DNA of 64,000 nt, taken from positions 2,355,656 to 2,419,655 of the forward strand of contig NZ_AP014815.1 of the NCBI RefSeq assembly GCF_001548095.1, read 5' to 3'. Source of the DNA: Geminocystis sp. NIES-3708 (GTDB lineage: Bacteria; Cyanobacteriota; Cyanobacteriia; Cyanobacteriales; Cyanobacteriaceae). The notes under the pieces are model-generated. The model searched no databases and was not told the origin of the DNA. It worked only from the letters and a program-made list of their open reading frames with translations. Below, piece by piece: positions 13,115 to 22,945 of the stretch (position 1 is the stretch's first letter; every line of letters begins with the position of its first letter). The translations under genes were made by a program, and so were the position numbers.

Positions 13115-14086
13115 TTATTTAAAAAAACTGTTTTTTTTGCGTTTTTTAGTTTTATTTTTCTCATAATCAATTTCTTTAATTTTTTTCATAATTCGATCAA
13201 AGTATTCTTGTAAATAGTCTTCTAAAGTGGTAGTATCTTGGGGATCTAAATTAAAAGTTTTATATACTTCTTCCATCGAAGCATCTAAAGGTTTACCACT
13301 GGCTAAAACTTCAGCAAAAGCAAGACGATCAGATGTATTCAAAGTCCACTTGAACCAACGGGTAAAACCTCGTAAAAAACGAAGTAAACTAATGGGAATA
13401 CGGGAAATTTTAGCTTGTTTACCTGATAATCGCTCACAAAGTTGAATTATTTGTTCTCCAGTCCATGGACGTGTACCAACTACAGGATAACTACTGTTTA
13501 CCGTTTCAGGAATTTCAATAGCTTTAATGGCAAATTTAGCAATATCTTGACTATTCATATAAGCAATAGGGGTATTTTCACCACTTACCCAAACAGGTTG
13601 ATTATCAAGAATAGGAATACCATATTGAGCGATTAAACCTTGCATAAATCCAGCTAACTTCAGAATAGTATAATTTACGCCAGATTCTTGTAAAAATAGC
13701 TCTGTACAATGCTTAATTTCCATTAAAGGAACACTTTCAAAATCTTCTGCATTGAGTATAGAGAAAAAGATATAGCGTTTAATATTAGCTTTCTTTGCCG
13801 CTTGAATTAAATTAACTTTTCCTTGCCAATCAACATCTTTAATTCTGAGAGAATCTGTAGCCCTTGCCGTTGCCGCATCAATGATTATATCTACCCCTTC
13901 TAAAGCAGAAATTAAAGTTTGAGGCTTACAAATATCACCTTTTACTAATTCTGCACCCCATTCTTTCAAAAAACTGGCTTTAGCATTATTTCTAACTAAA
14001 CAACGTACTTGATAGTCTTTATCTATGGCATGACGCACTATTTGTCTTCCTAAAGTGCCTGTTGCGCCAACTACTAATATTTTCAT
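13115..14086 (-). CDS. ycf39: Ycf39-like NAD(P)-binding photosystem II assembly factor
   Basis: A 323-residue atypical short-chain dehydrogenase/NmrA-like protein. The Rossmann motif VGATGTLG is at residues 6-13 and the fold continues with RCLVRN, AELVKGDI and IDAATARATDS. The sequence pattern (KHCTELFLQESGVNYTILK, GFMQGLIAQYGIPIL) is that of Ycf39, which with the Hlip proteins HliC/HliD delivers chlorophyll to newly made D1 in photosystem II assembly (known in Synechocystis). The catalytic Tyr-x3-Lys pair of true dehydrogenases is not evident. The C-terminus is a lysine-rich tail. It lies 92 bp upstream of sufS on the same strand. Confidence 0.87.
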   Translation of the reverse strand: MKILVVGATGTLGRQIVRHAIDKDYQVRCLVRNNAKASFLKEWGAELVKGDICKPQTLISALEGVDIIIDAATARATDSLRIKDVDWQGKVNLIQAAKKANIKRYIFFSILNAEDFESVPLMEIKHCTELFLQESGVNYTILKLAGFMQGLIAQYGIPILDNQPVWVSGENTPIAYMNSQDIAKFAIKAIEIPETVNSSYPVVGTRPWTGEQIIQLCERLSGKQAKISRIPISLLRFLRGFTRWFKWTLNTSDRLAFAEVLASGKPLDASMEEVYKTFNLDPQDTTTLEDYLQEYFDRIMKKIKEIDYEKNKTKKRKKNSFFK

Positions 14087-14177
14087 TAATTATTAAGTTT
14101 ATTTACATATTTTTAAATTTCATTAAGATTTTATCAGAAAAGAGGAAGAGCAATGAACAATGAAAAATGAACATCAA

Positions 14178-15167
14178 TTATTTTGAATTGCCGATTAAAT
14201 ATAACAAAGCCATACGTACTGCCACTCCGTTGGTAACTTGATCAGAAATTAAGCTAAACTGAGGATCATCCATCAAATCAGAACTAATTTCAACTCCCCT
14301 GTTTACAGGTCCTGGATGTAATACTTTTACGTTAGGTTGACAATACTGTAAACGCTCGTAATTGATACCAAATAATTGATGATATTCCCTTAAACTAGGT
14401 AAAAGATAATCTGTCATACGCTCTTTTTGTAATCTTAAAGTCATGACAAAATCGGCTTTTTCTAAGGCTGGTGGTAACTGCCAGTGTAAAAATAAACGTT
14501 CTCTATAGGTATTGTTGATAGTTTCAGCGAATAGAGAGGGTAAAAGTGTTGGAGGTGCGGCTAAATGTAATTCTGCCCCTCCCGCTAATAAACTGTTAAT
14601 ATTAGAACGAGCTACACGAGAATGTAAAATATCCCCAACGATAGCAATTTTTTTGCCTTTTAGTAACGAAATGTGCGGATTTTTTTCATCTAATAATGAA
14701 CAAATGGTGAATAAATCTAATAAACCTTGAGAGGGATGTTGATGTAAACCGTCACCAGCATTAAAAATACTTACCCCTGATTTTAATTTATCCATTTCTA
14801 AGGCAATATTTAATGGCACTCCTGATTGACTATGGCGAATTACCATAATATTTGCACCCATCGCTAAATAAGTTTTAGCTGTATCTAAAATTGTCTCACC
14901 CTTAGTTAAAGAAGAGCTACTAGGAGCAAAATTAAGAATATCAGCAGAAAGTCTTTTGGCTGCAAGTTCAAAACTACTACGAGTGCGGGTAGAAGGCTCA
15001 AAAAACATATTAGCGACTACTTGCCCTTGTAAGGCGGGAACTTTTTTTGTGCGACTTTGTAAAACATCTTTAAAACTTGAAGCGGTAGTTAAAACAGCAT
15101 TATATTCATCTACAGTGAAATCTTCTAAGGAAATAATATGTTTTCTTGTCCATGGTATAGCAGTCAT
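14178..15167 (-). CDS. pyrB: Aspartate carbamoyltransferase catalytic subunit
   Basis: A 329-residue enzyme joining carbamoyl phosphate and aspartate in the first committed step of pyrimidine synthesis. The carbamoyl-phosphate loop STRTR is at residues 59-63 within [24 protein letters not shown] and the C-terminal LHPGPVNRG block carry further substrate-binding residues. Length is normal for cyanobacterial PyrB. It is monocistronic here: divergent from the pentapeptide-repeat gene and 91 bp upstream of ycf39. No pyrI regulatory-subunit gene is adjacent. Confidence 0.96.
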   Translation of the reverse strand: MTAIPWTRKHIISLEDFTVDEYNAVLTTASSFKDVLQSRTKKVPALQGQVVANMFFEPSTRTRSSFELAAKRLSADILNFAPSSSSLTKGETILDTAKTYLAMGANIMVIRHSQSGVPLNIALEMDKLKSGVSIFNAGDGLHQHPSQGLLDLFTICSLLDEKNPHISLLKGKKIAIVGDILHSRVARSNINSLLAGGAELHLAAPPTLLPSLFAETINNTYRERLFLHWQLPPALEKADFVMTLRLQKERMTDYLLPSLREYHQLFGINYERLQYCQPNVKVLHPGPVNRGVEISSDLMDDPQFSLISDQVTNGVAVRMALLYLIGNSK

Positions 15168-15319
15168 TTCTGTTTAAATTGATTAAGGATAAGTGCTTTT
15201 TTTGTTGAGTTAACTAAACAATGCTAATCTTGTCTTCAGTATCATAACCTGAGATGATATTCTGTTTAAAGATAATTAATCATCAAACTTATTTATACTT
15301 TATTTCAAACGAGCTTACG

Positions 15320-16411
15320 ATGCAGTTATTAGAATCTCATAATCAATGTCCAGATTGCGTATTAATGGAATTACAAATTCTTCCTAAAGCTAATACTGAT
15401 AATCAATTTGAGTTATATCTTAATCTTCAATATAATCAACAACAAGAAGAAGTTTTAGAAGGAAAAGTTAAATTTAGTCTTAGATCTAGTAAGTTATCAT
15501 TGAGTTTAAATAATCTTAAGTTTATCGAAAATATATCTTTAAATTCTCCGTTAATTAGTGTAACTAATAATGCTTTTTCTAAACAACCAACATGGGAAAT
15601 TCGTCATCATTCCCAGAAGAAATTCTTAGAAGATAAATTGATTAATATTCAGTTAGGAATTTTAGAAATTCAAAGTTATCCTTATCAATTAACTGCTCAA
15701 CTTTTAGCAAAAAAAGCTGATGTTTTTTTAACTGATATTGAAGGTTTATGGTTTCATGATATTAGTCCTAATAAACACGCAATTTTAGAGAGAAAATTAG
15801 CAGAATTTATAGAAAATACTCAATTAAAGCCTTATATTTCTCAAGCAATTTTTGGTTCTGAAAATTTAGATTTTACTCCTAATTTGTTTCACGAACAACA
15901 AGCTAATCTTAGAAAAGAACAAAGTATTGTTTTGAAAAAAATAATCCAAATTATTTATCAAAATAATAAAAATAGTTTTACTGAATTAGCAGAAATAGCA
16001 AGTTTAAATCCCCTAACAGATTTTGCGGGAGGAGATTTAACTGCGGCCAATTTGAGCGGATTAAATTTGAGCGGAAGCAATTTTACTTCTGCAAATCTTA
16101 GAGGTGCTGATTTAACTGATACTGATTTAAGTGAAGCTAATTTACAATATATTAAACTTAATGGTGCTGATTTAAGTGGTGCTTATTTAGACGGAACAAA
16201 TTTACAAAATGCCAGTTTACAAAATGCCAGTTTAGCATTAGCAAACGTGATTGGGGCGAATTTAAACAATGCTAATTTAACTAATACTAATTTACAAAAT
16301 ACTAGCTTAGGCAAAACTAATGTCAAGGGGACGATTTTTAGCAAAAATTTAGGTTTAGATGAAGACAAAAAACAAGACTTAATTAAAGAAGGAGCTATTT
16401 TTATTGAATAA
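15320..16411 (+). CDS. Pentapeptide-repeat protein
   Basis: A 363-residue protein from the ATG at 15320; an upstream in-frame ATG at 15254 would add 22 hydrophobic residues with no better ribosome site, so I prefer the internal start, which begins MQLLESHNQCPDC. The first 240 residues are an unrecognised domain. From about residue 240 to 340 there are some twenty A(D/N)LXX repeats (NLSGLNLSGSNFTSANL, then ADLTDTDLSEANL), which fold as a right-handed square beta-helix. The repeats end before a short charged C-terminal helix. Pentapeptide proteins are abundant in cyanobacteria and usually of unknown role. No enzymatic motif is seen. Confidence 0.82.
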   Translation: MQLLESHNQCPDCVLMELQILPKANTDNQFELYLNLQYNQQQEEVLEGKVKFSLRSSKLSLSLNNLKFIENISLNSPLISVTNNAFSKQPTWEIRHHSQKKFLEDKLINIQLGILEIQSYPYQLTAQLLAKKADVFLTDIEGLWFHDISPNKHAILERKLAEFIENTQLKPYISQAIFGSENLDFTPNLFHEQQANLRKEQSIVLKKIIQIIYQNNKNSFTELAEIASLNPLTDFAGGDLTAANLSGLNLSGSNFTSANLRGADLTDTDLSEANLQYIKLNGADLSGAYLDGTNLQNASLQNASLALANVIGANLNNANLTNTNLQNTSLGKTNVKGTIFSKNLGLDEDKKQDLIKEGAIFIE

Positions 16412-16550
16412 TTAATTAACTTTATTTTAATTTTTTGTTCTATTATAAATAATCAAATATTTTGTTATAAAATTCTTTAGGAACTTCTTTAACATTATTC
16501 TCGTCTTCAATAATAATAACTCTTAAATATAAATTTGTTGAGAATAAATC

Positions 16551-16943
16551 ATGCTCAATTCTAAGATTATTTTAACTGTGGTTAATTTATCATTATTCAC
16601 ATTTTCTTTGTCTGTTTTTGCTTCTAAATCTTTCGCACAATCTTCTAAACCAATCTTTAATCAGCAACAATGTATTCAAGGTTTTGTCAAAGAAGGCTTA
16701 AAAACTGAACAAGCCTCTGTATGGTGCAATTTTAAACAAGAGTGTTTAGTGCGATCGCAAAAAGAAGGATTACCCCCAGAAGCCGCAAAAAGTGTCTGTG
16801 ATTGCAGTATAAAAGAATTTAGAAAACGTTACGCCACAGAAAAATTCAGAGAAATAAGTCGTCAAGCCGATAGTAACTCTAAAGTAGGGCGACAGTTACG
16901 AGAAGTGGGAGAAAAATGTTTTGAAGATATTTTATTTGAGTAA
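16551..16943 (+). CDS. Small secreted cysteine-containing protein of unknown function
   Basis: A 130-residue protein with a clear signal peptide (hydrophobic residues 5-25, ASKSFAQ before the likely cleavage near residue 30). The mature part is charged and helical and contains six cysteines (QQCIQGF, VWCNF, QECLV, SVCDCS, EKCF), which suggests disulfide bonds in the periplasm. It resembles short cyanobacterial hypothetical proteins, but I do not recognise a named family. It is probably monocistronic and converges with psaM. Confidence 0.75.
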   Translation: MLNSKIILTVVNLSLFTFSLSVFASKSFAQSSKPIFNQQQCIQGFVKEGLKTEQASVWCNFKQECLVRSQKEGLPPEAAKSVCDCSIKEFRKRYATEKFREISRQADSNSKVGRQLREVGEKCFEDILFE

Positions 16944-17038
16944 AACTTATGGGCAGTGTTTTTACGAAGGAGTAAGACATGAATTAATTATAATTAACAA
17001 CATTATCCTACTCCTGATAGTTATATCATCAAGTTAGT

Positions 17039-17134
17039 TTACTTATAAAGTTCGGTAGCTAAACGAAAAGCTAGAATACCCGGAATAAGAGCAATTATTA
17101 AAGCAACGAAAACTTGAGTTTCAGAAATAGACAT
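17039..17134 (-). CDS. psaM: Photosystem I reaction centre subunit XII (PsaM)
   Basis: A 31-residue single-helix membrane protein, too short for ordinary gene finders. The translation starts [19 protein letters not shown] and ends [10 protein letters not shown], which matches PsaM of other cyanobacteria almost residue for residue (they read M-x-L/I-S/T-D/E-TQ at the start and LAFRLxTELYK at the end). It is a peripheral subunit of photosystem I that contacts PsaB and helps trimer stability. A strong ribosome site GAGGAG lies 12 bases upstream of the ATG at 17134. It stands alone between the secreted-protein gene and the helix-hairpin-helix gene. Confidence 0.95.
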   Translation of the reverse strand: MSISETQVFVALIIALIPGILAFRLATELYK

Positions 17135-17289
17135 AATCTAAAATACTCCTCTAATGAAGATAAATTGATACAATTAGGTTTAAATTAATATTTAATTTGC
17201 CTTAAGATGGTAACTTTTGCATGATTTCGTAATAATTTGCAACAGAAAATCAAGAAAAAGAGTAGTAAATTTTTTCGAGGTGACACTTT

Positions 17290-17850
17290 ATGACTCTACC
17301 AAAATGGCTATCATCGGCAAAAAAAATCTCTCAAAAAATAAATATTTCTCGTCAAGCTATAGTCAAAAAAATTCAAGGTAATCCTTATTATCGCTTCCAA
17401 TCGGATATAGAAATTAATATTGCTGCTGAATTAGGTATAAAAATTGATGCTAATTTAGCTTCGGTGGATGATTGGCTAAGATTACCCGGAATATCTATTA
17501 ATCAAGCTAGGAATTTAGTAGAAATAACCAATTCAGGGATACATTTTTTATGCTTAGAAGATTTAGCGTCAGCCTTAGGTGTTTCGGTGTTAAAAATTCA
17601 GTCTTGGCAACCCATTGTTTATTTTGCCTATTACGCCTCAGATAGTTTTTATTTTCCCGCTAAAATTAATTTGAATAATGCCAGTTTAAATCAATTAATC
17701 ACTATACCTAATTTAGATTTGGATATAGCAAAAAAAATGATTACTGAAAGAGAAAATAGTGGTAATTATCGTAATATAGCCGATTTACAAAAAAGATTAA
17801 ATTTAACTCCTGATTTTGCTTATCATCTAATGAATTATTTTCAATTTTAA
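17290..17850 (+). CDS. Helix-hairpin-helix (ComEA-like) protein
   Basis: A 186-residue protein with two helix-hairpin-helix pairs. The first covers about residues 50-95 (INIAAELGIKIDANLASVDDW then LPGISINQARNLVE); the second covers about 127-180 (INLNNASLNQLITIPNLDLD and NYRNIADLQKRL), which is the ComEA-type INxNxAxxxxLxxxPxL motif. Such modules bind DNA non-specifically. Unlike competence ComEA, there is no signal peptide or membrane anchor, so a DNA-uptake role is not supported. The start ATG has the nearby GAGGTGAC as ribosome site. Confidence 0.8.
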   Translation: MTLPKWLSSAKKISQKINISRQAIVKKIQGNPYYRFQSDIEINIAAELGIKIDANLASVDDWLRLPGISINQARNLVEITNSGIHFLCLEDLASALGVSVLKIQSWQPIVYFAYYASDSFYFPAKINLNNASLNQLITIPNLDLDIAKKMITERENSGNYRNIADLQKRLNLTPDFAYHLMNYFQF

Positions 17851-17883
17851 AAAAAGTTATTAAAAGTTATTAATTGTTAATTA

Positions 17884-18588
17884 TTAATTGATTCTAACCG
17901 CTTCTAAAATACGAGAATAATAAAAACTGGTGCTAGTCATTCCTGTGCGTTTAATTTCAAAACCATTATTTTTAAGAATATTAATAATATCTTCTTCTTT
18001 ATGTTGGTAAGCACGAGTAGTTTTACTAGGACCTGGAAAAAGTTCACCAATACGCTTTAAAATAGTTAAAAAGAAAGTTTTAGGAGCGAAACTGAGGATT
18101 ATTCGAGATTTTGCTAAAGATGATAAATGTTTGATCATATCAGCGGCTTCATTGGTAGGATAATGAATTAATACATCTAAACAAATAACCGTATTATACT
18201 CTCCCCTAATAGATTCTAAATCTTGTACTGCTAACCTAATATTGCGAGGATTTTTAATAACTTGTTTTATCCTCTGTGCCGCTTCCCCTACCATTTTAGT
18301 GGATATATCACTAGCGAAAACTGTCGCTCCTTCTTCGGCTAAAGGTATTGTTAAACTACCGACACCACAACCTGCGTCACAAATAGATAATTGGGATAAA
18401 TTACCATCATCTTTTAACCAACCAACCACAGTATCAATAGTTTGCTGATGTCCAACTCTTATATCTAACTGTACTTTATTGACTTCACCGTCACCGTAAA
18501 TATTGCGCCAACGATCAAAGCCAGTAGCATTAAAGTAATCTTTAACAATAGCTTTATCATCTTGACCTTTTTGTAATGTATTAACCAT
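17884..18588 (-). CDS. chlM: Magnesium-protoporphyrin IX O-methyltransferase
   Basis: A 234-residue SAM-dependent methyltransferase of chlorophyll synthesis, which methylates the C13 propionate of Mg-protoporphyrin IX. The N-terminus with DYFNATGFDRWRNIYGDGEV is diagnostic for BchM/ChlM. SAM motif I is DAGCGVGSLT at residues 71-80, followed by FASDISTKMV and AVQDLESI, and the C-terminal FAPKTFFLTILKRIGELFPG block is also typical. Length is normal. It is divergent from the ABC exporter gene and is probably transcribed alone. Confidence 0.95.
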   Translation of the reverse strand: MVNTLQKGQDDKAIVKDYFNATGFDRWRNIYGDGEVNKVQLDIRVGHQQTIDTVVGWLKDDGNLSQLSICDAGCGVGSLTIPLAEEGATVFASDISTKMVGEAAQRIKQVIKNPRNIRLAVQDLESIRGEYNTVICLDVLIHYPTNEAADMIKHLSSLAKSRIILSFAPKTFFLTILKRIGELFPGPSKTTRAYQHKEEDIINILKNNGFEIKRTGMTSTSFYYSRILEAVRIN

Positions 18589-18722
18589 TTTTCTATATGT
18601 GTAAATTAAATTATTAGAATCTAATTTAATAATTTATCATTGTTTTGAGTTTCAAGTTTTTACATTTACTTTTAAGGACATTTTCAGGTAAACTGCATAA
18701 ACGTTGAGTTACCATAATTATT

Positions 18723-20453
18723 TTGAAATTACCATCTAAAATTAGCTATTTATTCCCTTATCTTCGGCGAGAAGCCAAGACTATTGGTATAGCATTTGTT
18801 TGTACTATTGGTTTTACTATTTTCTGGCCCCTCTTAGCATGGTTAGCAGGGCGTATGGCTGAATATGTAGGAAAAGGCGATATAAACTCAATTATTTATT
18901 TTGCAGGATTTGCCGCCATCGTTTTTTTAGTAAGAGGTGCGGTGCAATACGGACAAGATACTTTTATGGCAAAAGCCGCCTTAAAGATTGCCTTCGATTT
19001 GCGTAAATTGGTATATGCTCATTTACAAACCTTAAGTTTAAATTATTTTGAAGTGGCAAAAACAGGTGATTTAGCTTATCGTTTAACAGAAGATATAGAT
19101 AGAATTGGAGAAGTTATTAATAAAATTTTTCAGCAATTTATTCCTAGTGTTTTACAATTAATTGTGGTTTTAGGATATATGTTTTACGTCAATTGGCGGT
19201 TAACTATTGCTACTTTTATTGTTGCCCCTGTTATGGCACTTTTAATTACTTTATTTGGTTCTCAACTATTAGAATTGACTAGAAAAAGTCAAAGTAAAGT
19301 ATCAAATTTATCCGCATTGATTACTGAGGTTTTTTCAGGTATTAGATTAGTTCAGGCTTATACGGCTGAAGAATATGAAATTAATCGTTTTAATCAGGAA
19401 TCAGAAAATAATCGCAGAAGTAAATTTGCGGCTGAAAAAATTAAGGCTTTACAGTTTGTTGTCGTCGGTTTTTTAGAAGCCATGAGCGTTATTTTTCTTT
19501 TCTTTTTGGGTGCATGGCAAATCTCTGCTCAAAATATGACAGGCACAGATTTTGTTAGTTATATTGCTGCGGTTGCTTTATTAATTGATCCTATTTCGAT
19601 TACAACTAATAATTATAATGAATTTAAACAAGGACAAGCATCTGTTGAACGCATAGTAGAATTACTGGATATTCAGCCTTTAATTATAGACAAAAAAGAT
19701 GCAATTTCTTTATCAAATATAAATGGTTTAGTCGAGTATCGTAACGTCACTTTTGCATATAATATTGATCAACCTGTATTAAAAAATATTAATTTAACTG
19801 CCAAACAAGGAGAAGTAATTGCTTTAGTTGGTGCTTCTGGAGCAGGAAAAAGTACCATAATTAATTTACTACCTCGTTTTTATGACGTGGTATCAGGAGA
19901 AATTTTAATCGATAATATAAATATAAAAGATGTCACTATTAAAAGTCTTAGAAAACAAATTGGTATTGTACCCCAAGACACTAATTTATTCTCAGGCACT
20001 ATCGCTGAAAACATTGCTTTTGGTTGCACTAATTTTGATATAGAAGAAGTAGAAAAAGCAAGTAAAATTGCCAATGCACATCAATTTATTAGCACTTTTT
20101 CTCAAGGTTATTATACCTATGTGGGAGAAAGAGGAATTAGCCTTTCTGGTGGGCAACGTCAAAGAATTGCCATCGCTAGGGCTATCTTTTTAAGCCCGAA
20201 AATATTAATCTTAGATGAGGCGACTTCTTCCTTAGACTCAGAATCGGAAGCATTAGTGCAGGAAGCATTAGAGCGCATAATGGAGCAACGTACAGTTTTT
20301 ATTATCGCCCACCGTTTAGCCACTGTCAGAAAAGCTACTAAAATATTAGTCTTAGAACATGGTACAATTGTAGAGTCTGGTAGTCATGAAGAATTATTAG
20401 CCCAAGAAGGCAGATATGCCCGTTTCCATGCCCAACAATTTTTAAACAATTAG
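18723..20453 (+). CDS. ABC exporter, fused membrane and ATPase domains (MsbA-like)
   Basis: A 576-residue half-transporter. Six transmembrane helices fill about residues 15-300. The nucleotide-binding domain follows with Walker A GASGAGKST near residue 370, signature LSGGQ near 473 and Walker B ILILDEATSSLD near 494, and an H-loop in IIAHRLATV. It should work as a homodimer exporting lipids or other hydrophobic compounds; the substrate cannot be told. The start is a TTG (18723) without a clear ribosome site, chosen because KLPSKISYLFPYLRREAK is the usual N-terminus of the group; the next ATG is far inside the first helix region. Confidence 0.88.
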   Translation: MKLPSKISYLFPYLRREAKTIGIAFVCTIGFTIFWPLLAWLAGRMAEYVGKGDINSIIYFAGFAAIVFLVRGAVQYGQDTFMAKAALKIAFDLRKLVYAHLQTLSLNYFEVAKTGDLAYRLTEDIDRIGEVINKIFQQFIPSVLQLIVVLGYMFYVNWRLTIATFIVAPVMALLITLFGSQLLELTRKSQSKVSNLSALITEVFSGIRLVQAYTAEEYEINRFNQESENNRRSKFAAEKIKALQFVVVGFLEAMSVIFLFFLGAWQISAQNMTGTDFVSYIAAVALLIDPISITTNNYNEFKQGQASVERIVELLDIQPLIIDKKDAISLSNINGLVEYRNVTFAYNIDQPVLKNINLTAKQGEVIALVGASGAGKSTIINLLPRFYDVVSGEILIDNINIKDVTIKSLRKQIGIVPQDTNLFSGTIAENIAFGCTNFDIEEVEKASKIANAHQFISTFSQGYYTYVGERGISLSGGQRQRIAIARAIFLSPKILILDEATSSLDSESEALVQEALERIMEQRTVFIIAHRLATVRKATKILVLEHGTIVESGSHEELLAQEGRYARFHAQQFLNN

Positions 20454-20740
20454 GGTTTGCTGAACAAATTACAAAGCGATTAAAATCAAAGGTTTAGATA
20501 CAATACATTAACAGAAAAGTGCTAAGTTTTGAGGATTTTTATTCAAAAAGCGAACACTTTTGACCTTATTTTTAAAACTATCTTTGTATTTTTGTGTAGC
20601 ATTAAAAGTCTAAAAACCTTGATTTTCGATTATTTAACTTAATACCTGATGCTTGAAACTTGAAATCTACCCTCATCACTCATATTTTTTCAGTAAACTC
20701 TATTTACTTATTACTTATTACTTATTTAACCAAATATCAA
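20454..20740. other. Convergent intergenic region with short TTACTTA repeats
   Basis: No gene is seen between the ABC exporter and the heme oxygenase gene. It contains three near-tandem copies of the heptamer ATTACTT around 20703-20726 and AT-rich sequence. No convincing intrinsic terminator is visible for either gene. Confidence 0.4.
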
Positions 20741-21466
20741 TTATTCTGCGGTTGCTAATTCAGGATTAGATTCATTACTACCACGACGACGGCGAGAAGT
20801 TAAAGTATTAAATAGCATTTTGCCGATAGCCATTACTAAATTACCTTCTAACTCTTGAAACATTTTCATATTCATTCCGAAAGCGTCATTAGCCTCTTGT
20901 ACGATTCTTTCTGCGGTTGCTTCATCTACAGGTAAATCATTTAATGCTTGGCGATACATAGTTTTAAAGGCTTTTTCATCGCTGATAGTTTCAAACTCAT
21001 AAAAAGCAGTGCCTTCACCGTCTAAATTCATCGCTTTTTGAGCAATATTTTTTAAGATTTGTCCGCCGGAAAGATCACCTAAGTAACGAGTATAGGAGTG
21101 TGCAGCAAATAATTCAGGAGCATTGTTCGCAATTTCATGAATGCGATCGACGTATAATTGTCCATTGGGAGTAATCTGAATTTCATTTCTCCAGTTAGCA
21201 CCATAATAAAATTGAAGATCTTTTGCTAAACTGGATTCACGATTTAATTCAGGAAAATAAATTTTACCAACAAGAGGATGATCTTTTAAACGCTCCATTT
21301 CTGCTTCCATCGCACCATAGACAAAATAAAGATTTGCTGCCAATTTACGATAGGAATTTTTCTCAACAACTCCTTTCAAAAAACACTTAATAAAACCCAT
21401 GTTTTCTGCCATAGAATGGGATTTTTTTGTGCCTTCTTTTAACATTGTGGCTAAATTAACGCTCAT
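20741..21466 (-). CDS. ho1: Heme oxygenase
   Basis: A 241-residue ferredoxin-dependent heme oxygenase, which opens heme to biliverdin IX-alpha, the precursor of phycobilins. The proximal heme ligand is H17 in KKSHSMAEN, as in Synechocystis HO-1, and the distal helix carries GDLSGGQILKN with its flexible glycines. The AEMERLKDHPLVGKIYFPEL segment is characteristic of the cyanobacterial enzymes. Length is normal. AAGGA lies upstream of the ATG. It is the only heme oxygenase in the window and no bilin reductase gene is next to it. Confidence 0.96.
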   Translation of the reverse strand: MSVNLATMLKEGTKKSHSMAENMGFIKCFLKGVVEKNSYRKLAANLYFVYGAMEAEMERLKDHPLVGKIYFPELNRESSLAKDLQFYYGANWRNEIQITPNGQLYVDRIHEIANNAPELFAAHSYTRYLGDLSGGQILKNIAQKAMNLDGEGTAFYEFETISDEKAFKTMYRQALNDLPVDEATAERIVQEANDAFGMNMKMFQELEGNLVMAIGKMLFNTLTSRRRRGSNESNPELATAE

Positions 21467-21601
21467 GCTTCTTACTATCCTTGATTTCTAAGATTTTGGT
21501 TATAAAAATTTACAAAACTTTTTTTATTGCTAATTTTTTACCTTAAACCGAATCAATGTCACTTTACATTAAGATTTTTTACAGTTTCATAATTCTTTTG
21601 A

Positions 21602-22780
21602 TTACATAGTTGATTTTTCTTTTGCTGTATTGAAAGCATTTTTTATCACCTTTTTGATTCTTTCCACATCGGGTTTTTTGCCACCGACAATATCTCCGAA
21701 ATAAGCACAAGCACCTTCTCCTAAAGCCCATGTGTATGCTCCTGCCCAACTAGCGGCGACAAATGAGCCAAAACCAGGTATAAACTTAATTAACTCTCTA
21801 CCGATTACTTGAGCTAAAAATCCTCCAGCGATGGCACTTATAATTCCTCCGGCTTGAGAAGGGTTAATGGTTTGTCCATAAAGTCTTCCTAAAACCCCTA
21901 CCATTGTCACTTCTAGAGCGGTTAAAACGGGCATAGTTGCAAAGGGAAGAGGCACGGCGGCAAGGGTTACAGCCATTATCGAAAAAGCTAAGATATAGCG
22001 TCTGGCAACGTCTTTATAAAGATTTTCTAATTGAGAATTAACGGTTTCATCTAATAGTTGATGAATGGTTTTTGCTTCCGCTGAAGGTAATAATTCTGTC
22101 AAAGAATCTCGGAGATTTTCTAAACCGTAAAAAACAGGAATAAATCCGTCTTCTTCTAAAGTAAAATCAATTAATATTGCTTGATCAAATAAACCACTAA
22201 AAGTATTATTTATTTCAGTAAATGCTCGATCAATTTCGGTAAAAGTAGGGGGATACTCAGGATGATTAGTGTCGAGATTCGGATAAAGTTCATGTAAAGA
22301 AGTTACTACCAATAAACAAGGAATTTGAGGGTATTTTTTTCTAAGATTTGCCGCAATATTTTTTAAACTATCCGTTGCAAAATCATTAATTTTTACCGTT
22401 AGAATTAAAATTCTTGCTCGTTTAGTTTCGATGTCTAATTGAGTCGTTAATTCCGTAATAATTTCTTCGGTATTTTTATCAACATCACCCAAACCAACAG
22501 TATCAGTAAAAATCAGTAAAGGTAAATCTTCAGAAGGGTAAGCATAACGCTCAGTATATTGGGTATGAGGGCGAAAACCTTGTCCAATAATTTCTTTACC
22601 AACCCCTGTTAAACCCCTTACAATTGAGCTTTTTCCTGCTTGGGGTTTACCGATGAGCAATGCTTCTGTAGTAGGTAATTGCGATCGCACGGACTCTAAA
22701 ACATTAGCAATTTCTGTTTCATCAACCCTAAATAAATCAAAAGTTTTACGCAGGGTTTCTTTTACTAAAGAGAGTTTCAT
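21602..22780 (-). CDS. Membrane-associated GTPase (Era-like G domain with DUF697-type C-terminus)
   Basis: A 392-residue protein with an N-terminal G domain: G1 GKPQAGKS at residues 44-51, a threonine-containing G2 region and G3 DTVGLGD at 93-99. The G4 position reads TSLHE rather than NKxD, so nucleotide specificity is uncertain. The C-terminal half (about 255-370) holds hydrophobic helices rich in glycine and alanine (AAVPLPFATMPVLTALEV, GGIISAIAGGFLAQVIG), like the DUF697 domain of cyanobacterial GTPases. The role is unknown; members may act at membranes. It is upstream of ho1 on the same strand with a 135-bp gap. Confidence 0.78.
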   Translation of the reverse strand: MKLSLVKETLRKTFDLFRVDETEIANVLESVRSQLPTTEALLIGKPQAGKSSIVRGLTGVGKEIIGQGFRPHTQYTERYAYPSEDLPLLIFTDTVGLGDVDKNTEEIITELTTQLDIETKRARILILTVKINDFATDSLKNIAANLRKKYPQIPCLLVVTSLHELYPNLDTNHPEYPPTFTEIDRAFTEINNTFSGLFDQAILIDFTLEEDGFIPVFYGLENLRDSLTELLPSAEAKTIHQLLDETVNSQLENLYKDVARRYILAFSIMAVTLAAVPLPFATMPVLTALEVTMVGVLGRLYGQTINPSQAGGIISAIAGGFLAQVIGRELIKFIPGFGSFVAASWAGAYTWALGEGACAYFGDIVGGKKPDVERIKKVIKNAFNTAKEKSTM

Positions 22781-22945
22781 AAGTCAAGAAGGAAATAAGT
22801 AATAAGAAAATGAATTTTTTCAGGCAAAGGCGCAAAGGTAGAAAGAGGTAATGAGGTAATGAAACAAAGACGCAAAAAAACTTTTAGCTATCATTTTAAA
22901 TTTTTGATTTCACACTTTTATTAATATTAATAATGCTAAAATTGA

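Noticed and set aside
16183-16368. 61-codon antisense frame in the pentapeptide-repeat gene
   Set aside because: Its periodic sequence is only the reverse of the AxLxx repeats and has no ribosome site.
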